This document shows positions 37,736 to 46,898 of a DNA stretch of 64,000 nt, piece after piece (the first letter of the stretch is position 1; every line of letters begins with the position of its first letter). The translations under genes were made by a program, and so were the position numbers. The DNA is from an uncultured Candidatus Melainabacteria bacterium (GTDB lineage: Bacteria > Cyanobacteriota > Vampirovibrionia > Gastranaerophilales > Gastranaerophilaceae), in contig CAKUZB010000002.1 in assembly GCA_934717745.1 (NCBI GenBank), forward strand, positions 1-64,000. The letters are read 5' to 3'. Under the pieces are notes generated by a model. That model was not told where the DNA came from, ran no database searches, and saw only the letters and a list, made by a program, of their open reading frames with translations.

Positions 37736-38940
37736 TGCAACAACAAATCAATAACATAATGCCAAACGAAGAAGGTTTTTACGGTATCTACGGAGGACAA
37801 TTTGTTCCTGACGAATTAAAAGCAGAATTCAAAAAAATTGAACAGGCATTTTTTGAACTTAAAGACGACAAATCATTTAATGATGAATTAAATTACCTTT
37901 TAAAAAATTATGTTGGTCGCCCTAGCCCAATTTATTTTGCAAGGAATTTATCTAAAAAATATGGAAATAATATTTATTTAAAAAGAGAAGACTTGAACCA
38001 CACTGGTGCTCACAAAATCAATCACTCATTAGGCGAAGCACTTTTAGCAAAACACATGGGTAAAACAAAAATTATGGCAGAAACCGGTGCAGGTCAACAT
38101 GGTGTAGCAATCGCAACAGCAGCGGCTTTAGTTGGACTTGAATGTGATATTTATATGGGCGAAAACGATATTATCAAAGAAAAGCCAAATGTTGACCGTA
38201 TGAGAATCTTAGGTGCAAATATTATCTCTGTTCAAAGCGGTTCAAAAACATTGAAAGAAGCGGTTGATGAAGCATTCATTGCTTATACAAAAGAATACGA
38301 AACTACTCTATATGCAATCGGTTCAGCAGTTGGACCTCACCCATTCCCAATGATGATTGAACATTTCCAATCAATTATTGGTAGAGAAGCAAAATCTCAA
38401 TTCTTAGAACAAGTTGGTAAACTTCCGGATAGTATTATGGCTTGCATTGGCGGTGGCTCAAATGCAATCGGCTTATTTAGTGCATTTTTAGACGAAAACG
38501 ACGTTAAAATTTTTGGAGTTGAACCTTTAGGTCGTGGCGAAGGCGTTGGTCAAAATGCAGCAAGTATGACTTTTGGCAAAACCGGTATTTTACATGGCTT
38601 CAGATGTAATCTTTTACAAGACGAAAACGGCAATGTAACTGATGCTTATAGTATTGCAAGCGGTTTGGATTACCCTGGAGTAGGTCCAAAACATTGCTAC
38701 CTAAACGAAATCGGCAGAGTAAAATACGATACAGTAACTGACCTTGAAGCAGTAAATGCTTTCTACGAGTTATCAAGATTAGAGGGAATTATCCCTGCAT
38801 TAGAAAGTTCTCACGCAGTTGCTTATGCAATAAAATTATCAAAAACAGTCCAAGGCAAAGATTTACTCGTAAATCTTTCAGGACGTGGCGATAAAGATAT
38901 TGAGTTTGTAATGACAAAATATCCAAGAGAAGAAGTTTAA
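37735..38940 (+). CDS. trpB: Tryptophan synthase beta chain
   Basis: 401 aa, standard TrpB1 length. The PLP lysine is in 'HTGAHKINHSLGEAL', preceded by 'YLKREDLN'. 'ETGAGQHGVA' holds the catalytic Glu. 'GGGSNAIGLF' binds the phosphate of PLP, and 'SGRGDKD' is near the C-terminus. It condenses indole with L-serine to L-tryptophan. Normally TrpA supplies indole through a channel; no trpA is adjacent, since a terminator follows 90 bp later and the next gene is an opposed GT2. The enzyme could therefore use free indole. AAGGAG precedes the ATG, which overlaps the trpR stop. Confidence 0.97.
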   Translation: MQQQINNIMPNEEGFYGIYGGQFVPDELKAEFKKIEQAFFELKDDKSFNDELNYLLKNYVGRPSPIYFARNLSKKYGNNIYLKREDLNHTGAHKINHSLGEALLAKHMGKTKIMAETGAGQHGVAIATAAALVGLECDIYMGENDIIKEKPNVDRMRILGANIISVQSGSKTLKEAVDEAFIAYTKEYETTLYAIGSAVGPHPFPMMIEHFQSIIGREAKSQFLEQVGKLPDSIMACIGGGSNAIGLFSAFLDENDVKIFGVEPLGRGEGVGQNAASMTFGKTGILHGFRCNLLQDENGNVTDAYSIASGLDYPGVGPKHCYLNEIGRVKYDTVTDLEAVNAFYELSRLEGIIPALESSHAVAYAIKLSKTVQGKDLLVNLSGRGDKDIEFVMTKYPREEV

Positions 38941-39028
38941 GTTAGGTGAATGTAGTGAACCCCATAAGTTGTTGGCGTACGTTACTTCGACAACATCCGA
39001 ATAATTCAAGAAAAAATGTTTAAAAAAC

Positions 39029-39060
39029 AAAAAGGTTAAGCAAAATGTTTAACCTTTTTT
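39029..39060 (+). terminator. Terminator of trpR-trpB
   Basis: Stem AAAAAGGTTAA (39029-39039) with its complement at 39049-39059, ending in T's. It may also stop the converging GT2 gene on the minus strand. Confidence 0.8.
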
Positions 39061-39076
39061 ATTTTATCTTTTTATT

Positions 39077-40012
39077 TTATTTTTTAATTTTTCTTTTGAA
39101 AATTGGTAAAAACCCAAATAAAATCAATGTTTCCGTATCTTCGTATTCTTTAATTTTTAAATATGGAATCCCTAAAAAGAAATATGTAAATTTCGTCAAA
39201 TGTTTACTTTTTTCTGATAAAGGCAATTTATTTTCTTTAAAAAATTCTACAATAAATTTTTGTGAATTGAATCTGTCGGCTTGCTTTTTTGCAGATGGAA
39301 GTTTTTTTACAATAGAATTTTTATTTACACGATAATAATAATTAGTGTTTGGAACGGTTACCATTTTATTTGATTTTTTCAAAACATTTGGAGTCCACAA
39401 AACATCTTCAAAGAAAACTCCCTCTTTAAATTTGTAATCTTTAATCAAATCAGTGCGGTAAATTTTACCACAAGAATAACAACAACGAGGAATTGCACAC
39501 GCATTTAATTTATCTTCAAGTGTTTCAAATACTTTTTCTTCTGTGTAATGAACACGATATTTTTGCGTATGCTCACGTTTTCTAATAATTGTTGCACATG
39601 CAATATCACAATCATTATTTTTTGCAGAATTATACAATTTTTCAAAAAAATCTAAATCAATCCAATCGTCAGAATCAACAAACGCAATAAATTCTCCGTT
39701 TACAAAAGAAAGCCCTTTATTTCTTGCTACAGACACACCTGAGTTCTGTTGTTCAAAAATTTTCACCCTTGAATCACATTCAAAACAACGTGCAACATCA
39801 ATTGATGAATCAGGCGAACCGTCGTTGATAAGAATAATTTCAATATCTCTCAAGGTTTGCTTAATCAAAGTTGACAAACAATCTTCGAGAAATTCTTCAA
39901 CGTTATACACTGGAACAATAACGGAAACTTTCGGTTGGTTAACAGGCTCTTTTACCCAAAAATCTTTATATTTTTCTTCAATATTTTTGCGTAATTCTGT
40001 GATATTTTTCAT
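39077..40012 (-). CDS. GT2-family glycosyltransferase
   Basis: 311 aa, GT-A fold. 'VSVIVPVYNVEEFL', 'ILINDGSPDSS', 'NSGVSVARNKGL' and the metal site 'AFVDSDDWID' define the family. The C-terminal half ('YYYRVNKNSIVKKLPSAKKQAD' about residues 225-246, then 'LFGFLPIFKRK') parallels the GT2 half of the fusion protein at 27727 closely, including the tail. The two look like paralogues, possibly adding related sugars in one glycan. A 25-residue leader with Lys/Glu precedes the domain. GAGGAA lies before the ATG. Confidence 0.92.
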   Translation of the reverse strand: MKNITELRKNIEEKYKDFWVKEPVNQPKVSVIVPVYNVEEFLEDCLSTLIKQTLRDIEIILINDGSPDSSIDVARCFECDSRVKIFEQQNSGVSVARNKGLSFVNGEFIAFVDSDDWIDLDFFEKLYNSAKNNDCDIACATIIRKREHTQKYRVHYTEEKVFETLEDKLNACAIPRCCYSCGKIYRTDLIKDYKFKEGVFFEDVLWTPNVLKKSNKMVTVPNTNYYYRVNKNSIVKKLPSAKKQADRFNSQKFIVEFFKENKLPLSEKSKHLTKFTYFFLGIPYLKIKEYEDTETLILFGFLPIFKRKIKK

Positions 40013-40071
40013 AATTCCTCATTTATCTATTTTAAGTATAACATAAAACAGTACGGATTTTAGTATGAAAA

Positions 40072-40698
40072 TTAACCTTGTTCATGACAATGATGATGCT
40101 CATGATGATGACCTTGACAGTGATGATGTTCTCCGCCACAAGCATTTTCTCCTGTTTCAAGCGTGCTATTTAAAAATTGAGTAACAACTTCTTCAATTTC
40201 TACTTCAGGACAACCGGCAACAACTTTAACACCGTTTTGAGCAAAAATACCTAAAGGTCGTCCACCCATACCACCTGCCAGAATAACATTTGCACCTTGA
40301 GATGAAATCCAACTTGCACTTTGACAAGAGATTCCGTCTTCAGGAACTTTCTTTTCAATACTCAAAATTTCGTTTGTTTCCGGATTAACTTCAACAAAAG
40401 AAAAATATTCACAATGTCCAAAATGTCCGCATAACTTGTCATCTGCTGATGGAATTACAATTTTCATAATTTTATCTCCTTTTAACTTTTCTATATTCGA
40501 TTGCAATATTATAGCACTTTCTAAAGCCTCTGTTTCAGTTATATTATGAGAAGTAGCATATTCTTTTAATATATTTAAAACATCTTCATTAATTCTTCTG
40601 TTAAATGGAACTTTTTTTCTACAAGTTTTTTTACGACCTGCAAAATCTCGTTTCCCTCCCCAACAACATTTATTTTTATTACAATTATCAGAATACAT
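40072..40698 (-). CDS. NifX/NifB-C-like (dinitrogenase cofactor-domain) protein with Cys-rich N-terminus and His-rich tail
   Basis: 208 aa from the ATG at 40698, preceded by GAGG. Residues 1-30 are Cys/Lys-rich ('CNKNKCCWGGKRD'). Residues 33-70 look like a small helical DNA-binding-type or antitoxin-like segment ('RRINEDVLNILKEYA'). Residues 78-185 are the NifX-like domain: 'IVIPSADDKLCGHFGHCEYF', 'AGGMGGRPLGIF' and 'VAGCP'. The last 25 residues form a His/Cys cluster ('HHHCQGHHHEHHHCHEQG'), a likely metal store. An internal in-frame ATG at residue 78 has its own AAAGGAG site, so two products may be made. In non-diazotrophs such proteins bind Fe-S, Mo or other metals. Divergent from the CoADR gene. 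Confidence 0.8.
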   Translation of the reverse strand: MYSDNCNKNKCCWGGKRDFAGRKKTCRKKVPFNRRINEDVLNILKEYATSHNITETEALESAIILQSNIEKLKGDKIMKIVIPSADDKLCGHFGHCEYFSFVEVNPETNEILSIEKKVPEDGISCQSASWISSQGANVILAGGMGGRPLGIFAQNGVKVVAGCPEVEIEEVVTQFLNSTLETGENACGGEHHHCQGHHHEHHHCHEQG

Positions 40699-40716
40699 AC
40701 TTGACCTCATCAACAT

Positions 40717-40730
40717 AATAGTATACTATT
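40717..40730. promoter_or_regulatory. Palindrome between divergent NifX-like and CoADR genes
   Basis: AATAGTATACTATT is a perfect 14-bp palindrome midway in the 77-bp divergent gap, well placed to control both genes. No regulator can be assigned, though the small helical segment of the NifX-like protein is one candidate. Confidence 0.5.
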
Positions 40731-40775
40731 TTGATAATGTCAATACATATTCAAGAGAATAAAAATGGAGAATCA

Positions 40776-42419
40776 ATGAAAATAATTATAATTGGTGGTG
40801 GTGCTTGTGGTGCAAGTTGTGCGACAAGATTAAGAAGATTAGACGAAAATTGCGAAATCACAATTTTAGAACGAACAAATGAAGTTTCTATTGCAAATTG
40901 CGGTTTGCCGTATTATTGCTCAGATGTGATTAACGATAGGACAAAAATTCTGGTATCAAATCCTAAAAAATTCAAAAATATGTTTAATATTGACGTACGA
41001 TTAAACACTGAAATTGTTGAAATAAATCGTGAAGAAAAATATGTTATGTCCATTTCAGGCGAAAAGTTTTATTTTGACAAACTGGTTTTAGCACAAGGCG
41101 GAAACCCTATTATTCCGACTTTAGACGGCATTGACAATGATAACATCTTTACGGTGAGAACCTTAACAGATGCAGACAAAATTAAAGATTATATTTCGGA
41201 AAACAAAGTTAAAGACGCAGTTGTAATCGGTGCGGGTTTTATTGGAATTGAAATGGCAGAAAATCTTGCACACTTGGGAATTAAAACAAAAGTTATAGAA
41301 ATTTCAGAACAAATTCTTGCACCGGTTGATTATGAAATTGCTTGTTTTGCACAAAACAAAATGCGAGCAAAAGGTGTTGAATTAATTTTATCAGACGGGG
41401 TTAAAAGTTTTACAAAAACAAAAATTGAATTAAATTCCGGTCGACAAATAGATTACGATATTGCAATTTTGTCAATTGGCGTAAAACCGGAAACAGATTT
41501 AGCAAAAAATTGCGGATTAGAGGTAAATCGTGGAATAAAAGTCAATAAAAAAATGCAAACAAGTGATGAAAACATTTACGCCGGTGGTGATAGTGTTGAA
41601 ATAAAGAGTTTTGTAACGGATAATGATGTTTTAATACCTTTGGCTGGGCCTGCAAATAGACAAGGCAGAATTATTGCAGATAACATTTATGGACTAAATT
41701 CAATATACAAAAAATCTCAAGGGACTTCAGTTATAAAAATTTTTGACTATACAGTTGCTTGTACAGGTTATAATGAAAAACTTTTAAAGCGAGAACAAAT
41801 TCCTTATTGGAAAATATTTACCTTTGGAAATTCACATGCCGGCTATTATCCTGATTCAACTGCAACACTATACAAACTTTTGTTCAATAACGAAGGAAAA
41901 ATTTTAGGTGCTCAAGCAGTTGGTCAAGAAGGTACAGAAAAAAGAATAGATGTAATTGCATCAATTATGAGAAACAATGGAACAATTCAAGAACTTTTGG
42001 ATAGCGAATTGTGTTATGCACCACCTTATTCTTCAGCAAAAGACCCTGTAAATATTTTAGGTATGTGTGCAGATAATGTTTTAAAAGGTTTTTTAAAACC
42101 GGCATTTTATGAAGATTTAGAAGATTCTTATATAATAGATGTAAGAAATGAAGAAAATTTTAAAACTAAATCTATAAATGGTGCAATGAATATTCCAGAA
42201 GAAACATTAAGGAACAGACTTAATGAAATTCCAAAGGATAAAAAAGTTATTTTAATCTGCAATATAGGTTACACAAGTTATTTGGCCTCTAGAATACTCC
42301 TTCAAAACGGCTTTAACACCGTTTACTCATTTATGGGAGGAATGAAATTATATTCAGAAATTCAACGAGATAAAGAAAAGACAAAAGATTCTGGACTTAA
42401 AACAAATAGAATTAATTGA
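40776..42419 (+). CDS. CoA-disulfide reductase/NADH oxidase-type flavoprotein fused to rhodanese
   Basis: 547 aa from the ATG at 40776, which has TGGAG upstream; the longer frame uses TTG. FAD site 'IIGGGACGASCATRLRRL' at the start. The single redox Cys is in 'IANCGLPYYCSD' (about 42-45), typical of CoADR. The NAD(P)H site is 'VVIGAGFIGIEMAENL', and the second FAD motif is 'ENIYAGGDSVE'. Residues about 455-535 form a rhodanese domain with the active loop 'LICNIGYTSYLAS'. Such CoADR-Rhd fusions reduce CoA disulfides, persulfides or polysulfides, or protect against oxygen and sulfane stress. Membership in the fusion family is clear; the physiological substrate is not. Confidence 0.92.
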   Translation: MKIIIIGGGACGASCATRLRRLDENCEITILERTNEVSIANCGLPYYCSDVINDRTKILVSNPKKFKNMFNIDVRLNTEIVEINREEKYVMSISGEKFYFDKLVLAQGGNPIIPTLDGIDNDNIFTVRTLTDADKIKDYISENKVKDAVVIGAGFIGIEMAENLAHLGIKTKVIEISEQILAPVDYEIACFAQNKMRAKGVELILSDGVKSFTKTKIELNSGRQIDYDIAILSIGVKPETDLAKNCGLEVNRGIKVNKKMQTSDENIYAGGDSVEIKSFVTDNDVLIPLAGPANRQGRIIADNIYGLNSIYKKSQGTSVIKIFDYTVACTGYNEKLLKREQIPYWKIFTFGNSHAGYYPDSTATLYKLLFNNEGKILGAQAVGQEGTEKRIDVIASIMRNNGTIQELLDSELCYAPPYSSAKDPVNILGMCADNVLKGFLKPAFYEDLEDSYIIDVRNEENFKTKSINGAMNIPEETLRNRLNEIPKDKKVILICNIGYTSYLASRILLQNGFNTVYSFMGGMKLYSEIQRDKEKTKDSGLKTNRIN

Positions 42420-42460
42420 TATTGTAGAAATTTGCAAAGTTGCAAAATATAACAACTAAT

Positions 42461-42496
42461 AAAAAGAGTTAAACGTAATGTTTAACTCTTTTTTAT
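42461..42496 (+). terminator. Bidirectional terminator between CoADR-Rhd and tRNA-Arg(CCU)
   Basis: Perfect 14-bp stem AAAAAGAGTTAAAC (42461-42474) with its complement at 42480-42493, A-rich left and T-rich right. Confidence 0.85.
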
Positions 42497-42503
42497 TTAA
42501 AAA

Positions 42504-42578
42504 TACCCCTGATTGGATTCGAACCAACGACGACATTGCTTAGGACGCAATCGCTCTATCCAACTGAGCTACAAGGGC
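42504..42578 (-). tRNA. tRNA-Arg (anticodon CCU)
   Basis: 75 nt cloverleaf on the minus strand. Acceptor GCCCTTG pairs with CAGGGGT (two wobbles). The D arm is GCTC/GAGC. The anticodon stem ATTGC/GCAAT closes the loop GTCCTAA, giving anticodon CCT. The T arm is TTGG-TTCGAAT-CCAA. CCA is not encoded. It reads the rare AGG codon. Confidence 0.96.
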
Positions 42579-42587
42579 ATTTTTATA

Positions 42588-43175
42588 TTATTTTACATAA
42601 ATATCTTCAACAGTCTTTGGTGGTGTATTTGGAACATAATTTTTCAAATACTGTATAACATCTTCCGGAGTTTGAGCAAGATAAAACAAGTCCAATGTGT
42701 GAGGTCTTGCAAAATTTTCACTTACCATTTGATTAAAAAATTCAAAAAGTTTGTCGTAAAAATGATTTGTATTCAAAAATACAATTGGTTTTGTATTATA
42801 TCCCAAAATCTTTTGGTCTATCATTTCAGAAATTTCTTCCAAAGTTCCATACCCGCCGGCAAGTGTAATCGTCGCATCTGAAAAAGAATCTAATTTTTCT
42901 TTTCTATCACGCATATTTTCGGTCAAAACAAATTCATCACAACAACCACCCTCATGATTTACAAGTTCGTAAATCTTTTTAGGCATAATTCCGCAAACGT
43001 GCGAACCATTTTTCTTTGCATTTTGAGAAACAGTTCCCATTAATCCAAAATCAGAACCGCCATAAACAAGGTCATAACCATTTTGACCCAAAAGTTCGCC
43101 CATTTTTTGAGCATCTTTATGATAAATTTCAGAAATTCCATCACTTGCTGAACAATATACACAAATTCTTTTCAT
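42588..43175 (-). CDS. LOG-family protein (cytokinin riboside 5'-monophosphate phosphoribohydrolase type)
   Basis: 195 aa, usual length. 'VYCSASDG' at the N-terminus, 'YGGSDFGLMGTVS' (about 39-51) and the hallmark 'LAGGYGTLEEISEM' (about 105-118) form the nucleotide-monophosphate site. The PGGxGTxxE motif has Ala instead of Pro. 'MRDRKEKLD' replaces the more usual M-H-x-R-K. Family members split N6-modified or plain AMP into base and ribose 5-phosphate. The function in bacteria without plant hosts is probably purine salvage or damaged-nucleotide removal. AAAGG precedes the ATG. It starts 9 bases upstream of tRNA-Arg(CCU) on the same strand. Confidence 0.9.
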   Translation of the reverse strand: MKRICVYCSASDGISEIYHKDAQKMGELLGQNGYDLVYGGSDFGLMGTVSQNAKKNGSHVCGIMPKKIYELVNHEGGCCDEFVLTENMRDRKEKLDSFSDATITLAGGYGTLEEISEMIDQKILGYNTKPIVFLNTNHFYDKLFEFFNQMVSENFARPHTLDLFYLAQTPEDVIQYLKNYVPNTPPKTVEDIYVK

Positions 43176-43298
43176 TCATAACCTTTCTCTAATAAAAAAA
43201 TCATAACACAAAATATAAATTAAAATAATATAAATATTTCACAAAATAATCTATATCTGTGATATAAAATAAGTAGAAATAAAAATTATGGAGGATTT

Positions 43299-44651
43299 AT
43301 GAATAGTTATGTTGCAAAAGTTTTGGAAGAAACAAAAAAGAAAAACCCAAATGAACCTGAATATCTACAGGCCGTTGAAGAAGTTTTAACTTCAATTGAA
43401 CCTGTAATAGAAAAACATAAAGAATTTGAACAATTAGGTATCTTAGAAAGAATGGTTGAACCGGAAAGAATTATCACATTCAGGGTTTCTTGGATTGATG
43501 ACAACGGTCAAGTTCAAGTAAACAGAGCATTCAGAGTTCAGTTTAGTTCTCTAATCGGACCATATAAAGGAGGTTTAAGACTTCACCCAACTGTAAATCA
43601 AAGTATTATGAAATTTTTAGGCTTTGAACAAATTTTCAAAAATGCTTTAACAGGCTTACCAATAGGTGGCGGTAAAGGTGGTTCAGATTTCGACCCTAAA
43701 GGCAAATCTGACAGAGAAATTATGGCATTCTGCCAAGCATTTATGACAGAATTACAAAGACATATCGGACAAGATGTTGACGTTCCTGCGGGCGACATCG
43801 GTACCGGTGCTAGAGAAATCGGCTATATGTTTGGTCAATTCAAACGAATACGAAACGCTTATGAGGGCGGTGTTTTAACAGGTAAAGGATTATCTTACGG
43901 CGGTTCTCTTGCAAGAACTCAAGCAACAGGCTTTGGCCTTTCTTATTTTATGAGAGAAATGCTTAAAGCAAACGGCAACCAATCATTTAACGGTAAAACT
44001 GTAACAATTTCAGGTTCAGGAAACGTTGCAATTTATGCTTGTCAAAAGGTCAAAGAAATGGGCGGAAACGTTGTTGCAATGAGCGATTCTAATGGTTGCA
44101 TTTATGACAAAAACGGCATTGATTTAGAATTAATCAAAGAAATTAAAGAAGTAAAAAGAGGCAGAATTAAAGACTATTTAGAAGTTCACAAAGATGCTGA
44201 ATATATTGAAAGAACAAACGAAGATTCTCCTATTTGGACAATAAAAACAGACATCGCTTTACCTTGTGCAACACAAAACGAAGTTACACTAAACTCTGCT
44301 AAAAAACTTGTAGAAAACGGAGTTGTGGCAATTGGTGAAGGTGCAAATATGCCTTGTACAAAAGAAGCGACAGAATATTTCTTAGAAAAGAACGTTCTTG
44401 TTGGTCCGGCAAAAGCAGCAAACGCAGGTGGTGTAGCAACTTCTGCAATCGAAATGAGCCAAAACTCAATGAGATACTACTACACATTTGATGAAGTTGA
44501 CAAAAAACTTGACGGAATCATGACAAACATCTTCAAATCTTGCAAAGAAGCCGCAGAAGAATACGGATTTGGCAATAATTACGTTGCCGGTGCAAATATT
44601 GCAGCATTTTCAAAACTTTCTGAAGCAATGAAATCACAAGGCGTTGTTTAA
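43299..44651 (+). CDS. gdhA: NADP-type glutamate dehydrogenase
   Basis: 450 aa, hexameric small GDH. 'GPYKGGLRLHPTVNQSIMKFLGFEQ' spans about residues 87-111. The catalytic lysine lies in 'LPIGGGKGGSDFDPKGKSD', with Asp in 'VPAGDIGTGAREIG'. The dinucleotide fold starts 'VTISGSGNVAIYA', whose following Ser/Asn favour NADP(H). 'ANAGGVATSAIEMSQNS' completes the signature. It aminates 2-oxoglutarate to glutamate and so assimilates ammonium. Strong GGAGG seven bases upstream. Monocistronic, with a terminator behind it. Confidence 0.97.
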   Translation: MNSYVAKVLEETKKKNPNEPEYLQAVEEVLTSIEPVIEKHKEFEQLGILERMVEPERIITFRVSWIDDNGQVQVNRAFRVQFSSLIGPYKGGLRLHPTVNQSIMKFLGFEQIFKNALTGLPIGGGKGGSDFDPKGKSDREIMAFCQAFMTELQRHIGQDVDVPAGDIGTGAREIGYMFGQFKRIRNAYEGGVLTGKGLSYGGSLARTQATGFGLSYFMREMLKANGNQSFNGKTVTISGSGNVAIYACQKVKEMGGNVVAMSDSNGCIYDKNGIDLELIKEIKEVKRGRIKDYLEVHKDAEYIERTNEDSPIWTIKTDIALPCATQNEVTLNSAKKLVENGVVAIGEGANMPCTKEATEYFLEKNVLVGPAKAANAGGVATSAIEMSQNSMRYYYTFDEVDKKLDGIMTNIFKSCKEAAEEYGFGNNYVAGANIAAFSKLSEAMKSQGVV

Positions 44652-44706
44652 TTCTGTAAAGAATTTTTATTGAATAGGAATTGCTATTCGACAAATAAAA
44701 ACAAAA

Positions 44707-44745
44707 AATAGTGAGCAGAAAATTTCTGCTCACTATTCTATTTTT
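44707..44745 (+). terminator. Terminator of gdhA
   Basis: Stem AATAGTGAGCAG (44707-44718) with its complement at 44726-44737, then TCTATTTTT. It may also serve the converging pilin gene. Confidence 0.85.
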
Positions 44746-44764
44746 AAAACCTATTAAATATTTA

Positions 44765-45550
44765 CTATTTACAACTTGTTACCGGCGGATTTGCAGTAGC
44801 ATTAAGAGTTACATTACTGTTTTTACATTTACCATTTGAGGTGTTGGCTTTTAAATAATCCATGTTATCGTAATTAATTACCCAAGCGGTTGCATCTTCA
44901 CCCTTACCTGTTCCCACAAGACCAATATTAGGAGTATTTTGTCCATTTGCAGATAAAGTCAAATCTGATAAATCATAATGAAATGAAAATAAATCTTCTC
45001 CTAAAGCACCGCGTCCTTTATTAGCACCATCTATATCAAATAAAAACCACACCGCATTTAAACTACTGTAATTAGTTTCATATTGTATAGCCACTGGTGT
45101 ACCATCAGCAAGAACAAACTTATAAAAAGTATTCACATTATCAATACTACCACTTGTACCAGTAAATGGGTTTGAAAATTTACTACCAAAACAAGTACCC
45201 GATGTAGTAACGCCGCAATTTTTTGATACCTTCATAAACTCGGCTATTCTTTCACCAAAACGAGTAACCTGAGCAGTTGCAGTAGTATCGCCTTGAATCC
45301 ACTCATCAACAGGCCCATAAACAGCAATTGCACGACCAACTGCGTCATTTAAGTTTGAATAAATCTTTTTAACTTTTGCAACTTTTTCTTTTTCACCGGT
45401 TGAACTATTCAAGTTTGGTAAAGTTAATGCTGACACAATGCCGATAATACCCATTACAATCAAAGTTTCGGCAAGAGTAAATGCAATAACTTTTTTATTC
45501 ATTGCCTTACTTTGACATAACTTCTTTAAATTTTTAAATAACTTTTTCAT
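44765..45550 (-). CDS. Type IV pilin / type II secretion pseudopilin-like protein
   Basis: 261 aa. The leader is unusually long and basic (about 23 residues, ten Lys). The prepilin cut site is A|FTLAETLIVMGIIGIVSAL, with Glu at mature position 5 and Ala rather than Gly at -1. A hydrophobic helix runs to about residue 43. The globular part has four cysteines ('NCGVTTSGTC', 'KCKN' and 'SCK'), probably disulfide-bonded outside the cell, plus the Asp/Gly-rich segment 'FDIDGANKGRG', which resembles the calcium site of minor pseudopilins. GGAGA precedes the ATG. No assembly genes lie nearby, so it is an orphan minor pilin or pseudopilin. Confidence 0.9.
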   Translation of the reverse strand: MKKLFKNLKKLCQSKAMNKKVIAFTLAETLIVMGIIGIVSALTLPNLNSSTGEKEKVAKVKKIYSNLNDAVGRAIAVYGPVDEWIQGDTTATAQVTRFGERIAEFMKVSKNCGVTTSGTCFGSKFSNPFTGTSGSIDNVNTFYKFVLADGTPVAIQYETNYSSLNAVWFLFDIDGANKGRGALGEDLFSFHYDLSDLTLSANGQNTPNIGLVGTGKGEDATAWVINYDNMDYLKANTSNGKCKNSNVTLNATANPPVTSCK

Positions 45551-45704
45551 TAAAATTTCTCCATTAAATACTTTCTCTCTATTATTACAAATAATTTGAA
45601 CAGACGCAATATGATTATATTGACTTTTTCTATTCTATTTTATTCTATCAATGATTATATTTACCTTTTGCCGTTTTAAGATTATTTTACAAAAATTTAC
45701 TTAC

Positions 45705-46898
45705 TTATTTTAAATTTTTAAGTGCTTCCAATTCCTCTTGATATGGAGAAATTCTATTCAATTTCTCTATTATTGGTGGAAGTTTTTCAATTACATAATC
45801 AATTTCATCTTCTTTTGTAAAACGACTTAAAGAAAATCTTATGCTACCATGAAGTGCAGTAAAAGGAACACCCATTGCACGTAACACATGGCTTGGTTCT
45901 AAAGAACCTGAAGTACAAGCACTACCTGAACTTGCACAAATGCCCATATCACTCAAGTGAAGCAAAATCAACTCACCCTCAATATATTGAAAACCAATAT
46001 TTGAAGTGTTAGGAACTCTATTTGTCAAAGAAGTATTTAATCTTGCATTGAAAACATTTTTCAAAATACCTGATTCTAATTTATCTCTTAGTCTTTTAAC
46101 TTCTATTAACTCGTAATTCAAACTTTCTTGAGCCAATTGAGATGCCATACCGATACCAACAATATATGGAACATTTTCTGTACCTGCACGCTTACCTCTT
46201 TCTTGATGTCCGCCAATAATTAGAGGTGAAAAGATTGTACCTGTTTTTACATACAAAACACCGATTCCTTTTGGTGCGTGGAATTTGTGTCCTGAAACGC
46301 CAAGCATATCAATTTTAGTATTTTTTACATCAATATTAATTTTACCCGCAACTTGAACTGCGTCGACATAAACCACTGTTGACGGATTTTTTTCTTTAAC
46401 CATTTCTGCAATTTTTTCAACAGGAAAAATAATGCCTGTTTCATTATTTGCCCACATTACAGACACTAATGCGGTTTCATCTGTAATTTTTTCTTGAAGT
46501 TCTGACAAATTTAATTCGCCATTTGAATTTACACCGATATAATCAACCTTATAACCTTGTTTTTCATAATATTTGTATAAATTTAATACACAAGGGTGTT
46601 CTACGACGGTTGTTATTATATGTTTTTTTGTTTTGTTATTAGATAAAACGCCTTTTATTGCAGTGTTTGCACTTTCTGAACCACAAGATGTAAAGAAAAT
46701 TTCTCTTTCACTTGAAGCACCCAAAAATTCTTGAACTTGTTTTCTTGCAACTTTAATTGCATTAGAAGATTCTTTTGCAAAATCATACATGCTTGATGGA
46801 TTTGCATATTCGTTTTTCAAATATGGAAGCATCGCTTCTAAAACTCTTTCGTCAACTTTTGTTGTTGCGTTATTATCTAAATAAATTATATTGTCCAT
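45705..46898 (-). CDS. nifS: Cysteine desulfurase, NifS type
   Basis: 397 aa, PLP enzyme. 'YLDNNATT' at the N-terminus, 'CGSESANTAIKG', the ring-nitrogen Asp in 'VVYVDAVQ', and the PLP lysine in 'SGHKFHAPKG'. The persulfide cysteine lies in 'SSGSACTSGSLEPSHVLRAMG', the short-loop class I (NifS/IscS) form. It delivers sulfur from cysteine to NifU for Fe-S cluster assembly. Its ATG overlaps the nifU stop codon (TAATG), with GAGGT upstream. With no nif structural genes in view, it is probably the general Fe-S housekeeping system, as in epsilonproteobacteria. Confidence 0.96.
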   Translation of the reverse strand: MDNIIYLDNNATTKVDERVLEAMLPYLKNEYANPSSMYDFAKESSNAIKVARKQVQEFLGASSEREIFFTSCGSESANTAIKGVLSNNKTKKHIITTVVEHPCVLNLYKYYEKQGYKVDYIGVNSNGELNLSELQEKITDETALVSVMWANNETGIIFPVEKIAEMVKEKNPSTVVYVDAVQVAGKINIDVKNTKIDMLGVSGHKFHAPKGIGVLYVKTGTIFSPLIIGGHQERGKRAGTENVPYIVGIGMASQLAQESLNYELIEVKRLRDKLESGILKNVFNARLNTSLTNRVPNTSNIGFQYIEGELILLHLSDMGICASSGSACTSGSLEPSHVLRAMGVPFTALHGSIRFSLSRFTKEDEIDYVIEKLPPIIEKLNRISPYQEELEALKNLK

